A DNA stretch of 11,909 nucleotides, taken from assembly GCA_003978805.1 (NCBI GenBank), contig QNYI01000039.1:1-11909 (forward strand), in the 5' to 3' direction. The DNA is from Desulfurobacterium sp. (lineage in GTDB: Bacteria; Aquificota; Aquificia; Desulfurobacteriales; Desulfurobacteriaceae). This document shows positions 7,492-11,909 of this stretch, one piece after another. The notes beneath the pieces are model-generated. The model searched no databases and was not told the DNA's origin. It was given only the letters and a program-made list of their open reading frames with translations. Position numbers and translations under genes: made by a program. Positions within the stretch are counted from its first letter, which is position 1; every line of letters starts with the position of its first letter.

Positions 7492-10400
7492 ATGAGGGCA
7501 CGGTGGCGGAAGAGCAAGCTGACGCTCACAACTTCCTTCATACTCAGTGCTGTTCTCGCCTCACAGGGTTATGCTGACCACGAGGCCATAAAACTCCTTG
7601 ACACCGAAGGTAACAGCGTTCTCAGCGGACTTTCCTCCTCAGAGACCGTAGAGGTCAAGGACAAGGACGGTAACGTTCAACGCCTCAAGAAGGGTAATCC
7701 GGTTAGCTGGGAAAAGACCTGTGGGCAGTGTCACGAGGAGATAGTAGAAGACGTCCGCATGTCCCACCACGGAGCTGTTGGAATACACGATATGGGATGG
7801 ATGGATAACGAGGAGACCCACGGCGACGATACCGGAACGAAGGACTTTGTGACCAACCAAGTTCTAAAGATGCGTTACTTCCGCACAAAGTCCCACTACG
7901 GAGGTTGGTGACCACCTTCCTACCGCCAGTTGGCGGCAAAAAGTCCTCTTACCGACCCTGCAGTTCCCGATGGAACTGTAGACGGTGTTAACCCTGCAGA
8001 TGCCAATGCTTACAAGGGTTTCAACTTTGATATGGGAACTATGAACCACAATATAACCTGTAACTCCTGTCACGCAGGAGGAGGAGCTGCAGAGTTTGGA
8101 AGGGAGAGCGAGCCTTTAGACCAAGTCCTTAAGGAAAAACTCGGCGATGAGGATTTTGATGCCTTAGCAGAGAATAAAGAGTGGTTCATCCATGACGATT
8201 CCCTCATTTCAAAGGTAGGAATTGACGGGGATTTCCTCGGTTACTCAGATTACGAGGTTGGAGCCGGTTACCTCGGAAAGCCGGGACTCTTTAACTACAA
8301 GCGTTCCGGTGTTAACGATACAGACTGCTTTATGTGCCACGCAGACGCTTCTCAAAGGGATAAGACGGTTCACACCCAGCTCGGCGTTGCAGACGTCTAC
8401 CCGATAATGCCTGCTAATCCCCGCGTAATGGTATTTAAAGGAGAGACTGCCGACGGAGAGACGATTGTAATTTCCCTCGGCGTTCCTCCCAAAGTGGGTG
8501 AAGTAATCAACGGGAAAACGGTTGCTAAGGTTGATTCTGCCTACTACAACTCCGTTCCCATAGACGTTCTTAAGAGCGTTTATATGGTTGATGACTCGTT
8601 TATAGATGAGCTTAAAAACGGCACGGATGCCAAACCCTTCATCCTCTACCCTAACAACGCAAACGGTGCTACAAGGGAAGTCGCAAGGGTCGTCTACTTT
8701 GAACACCCGGAAACCACAAAAGACAAGGACGGCGGAGAAGTTTACGTAAACGGTGGCGCAGCCACTTTTAAGGACGATAACGGCAACGTTGTTTATAGAA
8801 CCTTCGCAGGTTTCTTCTTTAAGTACATATCCACCGCTTCCCTTATGGGAGTTGATACCGACCAAGACGGAATTCCCCTTGCCTACGTAAGGTTCGTTAA
8901 GGACGGAGACATCTGGAAGCCCGAAGTCTACTACGATGCCGATGAGTTTAACTCCAACGGAGAAGTTAACCTTCCAATTCTCATGAATAGGGAAGGCGAG
9001 AACTACACCTACTCGGTTCTTAAAGAGCCGGGAACCACTCCTAAGATGACTTCAGGGACAAAGAATAGGGAGTGGGGATACGTTTGTTCCTACTGTCATA
9101 TGGCCATCGTTTACCCGAGCTCTCAGGTTGACCTTGATGGCGACGATACCAAGGAAACTACCTTCTACACTTGGGTTACGAGGAAGGGAACTCTCGGCCT
9201 TGCTGCTGAGATAGTTAAGAGGGGAGACGTCTTCTCCTACGATATCCATCGTGGCGGTGAGGATAAAGGTAACCTCAGCGCCGATGCCCTAAAAGACTAC
9301 GACCTGACGGATGATGCTCAGAAGCAGGAAGCTTTCGTCAGGATGCAGAAGGCTAAGTCCGTCATTTCCTTTGACGATGTTCCTATCGGCTACGACGTTC
9401 ACTTTGACAGCGAAAAAGGAAATATGACCTGTCTCTCCTGTCACGGAGAGGGGTCTTTAACGGAAGAAGAGAAGGAGCTCCACCCTGTCCACCACGACTT
9501 CCTCAAAGGTAACGACTGGGGAGGCCACTGGGATCAGTCCCTTGACTACAACCCATCCTTAAAGACCTGTATAGACTGTCACTTTGACGGATCTAAGGAG
9601 CTCGCCGCAGAAGTTCACCAAGGTATTGCTTTTGGAACAGGTGGCAATGCCCTTAACCACATCCAGAAGGTTGCCTGTGAAGTTTGCCACATTCCCTACA
9701 GAACCCACTGGACCTTCAGAGCCTTCTACGACGTTCTCGGCTACTCCTACAACTTTGACAACAGGATGCTCTCTTACGGTCCCGGGAATAACGAGGTGCA
9801 AAAACTGCCGGTTGGAATGTTCTCCCCCGGATTTGGTCCCTTCATGCCGATTGCAGGGTACGGAGCTCCACAACCCTTCCCAATTGCTAAGACGGTTAAC
9901 GGCAAAGATGTTGTAGTTCCCATCTACAAGGTGGATTTTGACCCAAGACAGGCAGCTTTAAGGCTTGACAGGGATGAGTTCGGTATCTGGAAAGTTCCCA
10001 GCGATACGTTCCCTTGGGGATGGGCTACTGTTATCATTAACAACGGCTTTAGGCCGGATAAACCCGGAGACCAGAACTTTATGTACAGGATTGCAGATCC
10101 CCTTACCCTCGTTACGTGGTACGACAAGACCACCGGAAAGGTTCTCTACGTGAGGGAGATTAACGCTGCCCTTACAGGAGAGGTGAAGTCAGATGCCGCT
10201 TCAAGTGGTATCCTCCCTGCAGGTCAGACCGAAAAGAAAGTTCCTTCCTACTACTACGTGGACGGGAAGGTCTGCGTTAAGACGATACTGGGAGACCTGA
10301 TCTGCGACGACAACGGCGACCTTATGCCTGAGATTGATACAGACACCGAGTACGATGCTATGAAGAGGGCTATTACAGAAGTCCTTAAGGCCGAAGGAGT

Positions 10401-11622
10401 TAAGAATCCTGATCCCGTCTTCTACATCTGGACTGCACCCTTTAGCATTGACCACGGCGTTCTTCCGAAAGAATACGCCCTCGGAGCCGGTGCGACGATT
10501 AACGGAGAAAAGCTTGACTGTAACGCCTGCCACGACGCTAAGAACGGAAGGCTCCCGCAGGCCAACATGGCCGATATAAACGCAAGTGAAGAGCTCTCAG
10601 CCCTCATTAAGAAGAATCCCGATGGAACCGTTAAGTACTTTGGTCTCGGTAGAGAGATCGTCACCGTTCCGGTTAAGATTCCTCCTAAGGCTTACAAGGA
10701 GGCCGTTAAGGTCTTCTTCAACTCTCCCGAGAATGAGGACGGGTCTCCTGAGTACGGAACTATGAGCTGGGGTGGAAATACCTACGAGGTTATGGTCAGG
10801 ACTGCAGGGGATATTCTTGTTAACGCCTTAGGAAACGGGGTTGATATTGATAGACACCTTGTCCCGATACCGGTTGAGAGCACCGGTATTGAGGGAATCG
10901 CCTTTGCCGTTCCGGCTACAGCTCCAGAGGAATGGAAGAACAAGAAGTGGAAGATGAAGTTTGAAGGAGTTCCCGTAGAGGTTGAGACAGAGGTTCTTCC
11001 AGAAGGAGAGATGCCGAGGAGGGCAATCGTTGTAAGGCTTAAGAATGAACTACCGGAGCTCCTCGGACTTGAGCACCTTGCCGACGAGATAATTGATGCA
11101 GGTGAAAGGGAAGGCGTTGAACCGGTATTTACGCCGGTAATTCTCTCCCACTACATAGAAAAGCTTGAGTTTAAGCTCTCTGACCTCGGCGTAACGAGCG
11201 TTGACGACCTCTACCTCAACTACGCCGAGATAGTGAAGGAGAGACACTCAGAGAAGGAAGAAAACGGAGAGTACAAAGTCGGCTATGAAGTTAAAGAAGG
11301 AACCTTTAACCCTGAGTCTATAACGATGAGAGAAGCCATTAATAGAGGATGGGCATCCTACGATGCCTACTCTAAGACCTTAACACTGAACGTTGCTGCG
11401 ATAAGGACAGACTCAAGGGCTTCTGAAGGGGGAGAGCTTGCCCTCGCTATCCTCAAGAACGTAAGGCCTGCTTCTGAAGAGGTCGCGGAAGCTCCTACCG
11501 GCGGTGGAGGCGGAGGCTGTTCAGTAACTCCCGCTTCTCCGGCTTCTGGAGCTCTCAACCTCGGCGTTCTCCTATCCGGTCTCCTCGGACTGTTCGGCTT
11601 CAGAAGAAAGAAGAAGCAGTAA
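7492..11622 (+). CDS. octaheme c-type cytochrome, predicted selenoprotein (ExtKL-like), read through UGA at 7909-7911
   Basis: A 1376-residue exported cytochrome if UGA at codon 140 is read as selenocysteine. The signal peptide spans 1-28 (basic start, hydrophobic core, GYA cleavage site before DHE). Eight CxxCH heme motifs start at C77, C190, C279, C532, C647, C693, C729 and C1010. The first lies before the UGA and the other seven after it in the same frame. The second motif is followed by GGGAAEFGRE and the third preceded by SGVNDTD, patterns I associate with large metal-reducing-type multiheme cytochromes. Long heme-free stretches lie at 284-531, 734-1009 and after 1014. Acidic Ca-site-like loops occur (DTDQDG, 455-460). 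The tail is six Gly plus C1343, a hydrophobic helix and RRKKK, like a C-terminal sorting signal. The part after the UGA has no ribosome binding site or signal peptide, so it could not make a cytochrome alone. The name is from memory of the ExtKL family; an internal stop or sequencing error is the alternative. Confidence 0.85.
7909..7911 (+). other. in-frame UGA, predicted selenocysteine codon (Sec140)
   Basis: The codon lies in SHYGGW-UGA-PPSYRQLA, with protein-like sequence on both sides in one frame. Other genes here (mazG, gspK, gspL, gspM, ruvA) end in TGA, so UGA is a normal stop in this genome and local recoding is needed. A SECIS-like hairpin follows directly. Confidence 0.78.
7912..7936 (+). 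promoter_or_regulatory. candidate bacterial SECIS element
   Basis: CCGCC (7923-7927) pairs perfectly with GGCGG (7932-7936) around the loop AGUU (7928-7931). Sixteen bases separate the UGA from the loop, and a G occupies the second loop position. Known bacterial SECIS elements, such as that of E. coli fdhF, are stem-loops inside the coding region just after the UGA, with G in the first two loop bases and a similar distance; SelB binds them to deliver Sec-tRNA. The lower stem is poorly paired here. The element also encodes YRQLA, so protein constraint could contribute to the sequence. Confidence 0.7.
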
Positions 11623-11645
11623 AATGTTTCTTAACGTTTCCTTGA

Positions 11646-11671
11646 CCCTCGGCTCCACAAGGAGCCGAGGG
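11646..11671 (+). terminator. strong hairpin after the cytochrome gene, probable terminator or attenuator
   Basis: CCCTCGGCTCC (11646-11656) and GGAGCCGAGGG (11661-11671) form a perfect 11-bp stem around ACAA, 23 bases after the cytochrome stop. The T run (TTTTT, 11679-11683) begins seven bases after the stem rather than directly, so termination may be partial. The next gene starts at 11696 with no room for a promoter between, so some read-through is expected unless a promoter lies inside the cytochrome gene. Confidence 0.7.
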
Positions 11672-11695
11672 ATTTCACTTTTTAAGGAGGGTAGA

Positions 11696-11909
11696 ATGAA
11701 ACGTTTTTTACCGATGTTCCTTCTTACAGTGCTTATTTCTGCTTCCTGCGGTGGTAACGTTCAGAATTCGGAAGTTAAAAAGGAAAAAGTTTGCACAGAG
11801 GAGACTCTCCTTGCCTCCGGTAAGGGAATAAAGGTTACCGTGGGAGATTACAGGTATGTTGAGAGGTTGCTGAAACCCGATGCAAAGAAGTTCTTCTCGG
11901 AACACCCGG
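11696..11909 (+). CDS. probable lipoprotein, possibly a parvulin-type peptidyl-prolyl isomerase (partial, 3' end cut by window)
   Basis: The first 71 residues are visible. MKRFLPMFLLTVLISASCGG is a lipoprotein-type signal peptide with the modified Cys at C18. The lipobox is imperfect (Ser-Ala-Ser before Cys, not Leu at -3). A Lys/Glu-rich linker follows, then GIKVTVGDYRYVERLLKPDA and KKFFSEHP. This pattern resembles the start of the SurA/PrsA-like chaperone helix domain that precedes a parvulin domain, where a 'VTVGD' strand leads into helices. The diagnostic parvulin domain would lie past the window, so the function is a guess. AAGGAGGG (11684-11691) is a strong ribosome binding site just before the ATG. 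Its place after a multiheme cytochrome would suit a role in folding or export of envelope proteins. Confidence 0.75.
   Translation, partial: MKRFLPMFLLTVLISASCGGNVQNSEVKKEKVCTEETLLASGKGIKVTVGDYRYVERLLKPDAKKFFSEHP

Noticed and set aside
7492..7911. A short monoheme cytochrome of 139 residues as the complete product
   Set aside because: It could arise from termination at UGA, but in-frame continuation with seven more heme motifs and the SECIS-like hairpin make the long product the better reading.
8245..8865. 206-codon open frame on the minus strand inside the cytochrome gene
   Set aside because: It is antisense to a clear coding region, has no recognisable domain, and is Val/Cys-rich as expected from reversed codons.
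7823..9151. Shared 12-base word GGCGACGATACC at two places in the cytochrome gene
   Set aside because: It encodes GDDT in similar acidic contexts, and two short copies 1.3 kb apart are not evidence of a functional repeat.
7930..11622. A separate gene starting at TTG 7930 for the downstream part of the cytochrome
   Set aside because: There is no ribosome binding site upstream and no signal peptide, and the TTG lies in the loop of a stable hairpin. A c-type cytochrome must be exported, so a stand-alone product would not mature.
7492..11622. Pseudogene broken by a nonsense mutation
   Set aside because: There is one UGA only, no frameshift and no other lesion in 1376 codons. Heme motifs are intact throughout and codon use is even.
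1..11909. CRISPR arrays, insertion sequences, tRNA or rRNA genes
   Set aside because: I saw no regularly spaced repeats, transposase reading frames, terminal inverted repeats or cloverleaf-like sequences on either strand.

Overview
The window looks like chromosomal DNA of a thermophilic, Gram-negative, anaerobic bacterium. Proteins are rich in Glu and Lys, arginine is mostly AGG/AGA, isoleucine often ATA, and genes are packed end to end with 1-8 base overlaps. A type II secretion (T2SS) cluster and a large exported multiheme cytochrome imply an outer membrane. My best guess is a Desulfurobacteriaceae-like member of the Aquificota (Thermovibrio or Desulfurobacterium type); this is inference from style and gene content, not a database match.

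Positions 1-7399 hold what reads as one long co-oriented transcription unit. It starts with a possible 3' end of an upstream gene, then mazG (nucleotide pyrophosphohydrolase), a universal stress protein, mtnA (methylthioribose-1-phosphate isomerase), four T2SS genes gspK-gspL-gspM-gspN (minor pseudopilin, actin-fold inner-membrane scaffold, its partner, and an accessory protein), and ruvA-ruvB (Holliday-junction branch migration). Most junctions from mtnA onward overlap or are one base apart, so translational coupling is likely. The other T2SS genes (secretin, ATPase, platform protein, major pseudopilin) are not in the window.

A 92-base gap after ruvB carries a good sigma-70-type promoter with an extended -10. 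It is followed by the main item of interest, a 1376-codon octaheme c-type cytochrome at 7492-11622. The reading frame is interrupted by one in-frame UGA at codon 140. Only the part before the UGA has a ribosome binding site and a signal peptide, yet seven of the eight CxxCH motifs lie after it in the same frame. A hairpin with a 5-bp G+C-rich stem and a loop AGUU begins 11 bases after the UGA, at the spacing and with the loop G expected of a bacterial SECIS element. I therefore annotate a single selenocysteine-containing cytochrome, resembling the ExtKL-type multiheme (seleno)cytochromes linked to extracellular electron transfer and selenite/tellurite reduction operons in Geobacter. It ends in a Gly6-Cys / hydrophobic / Arg-Lys tail like a C-terminal protein-sorting signal.

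A strong hairpin follows the cytochrome gene. After it begins a probable lipoprotein gene, cut off by the window edge, which may be a parvulin-type foldase for exported proteins.
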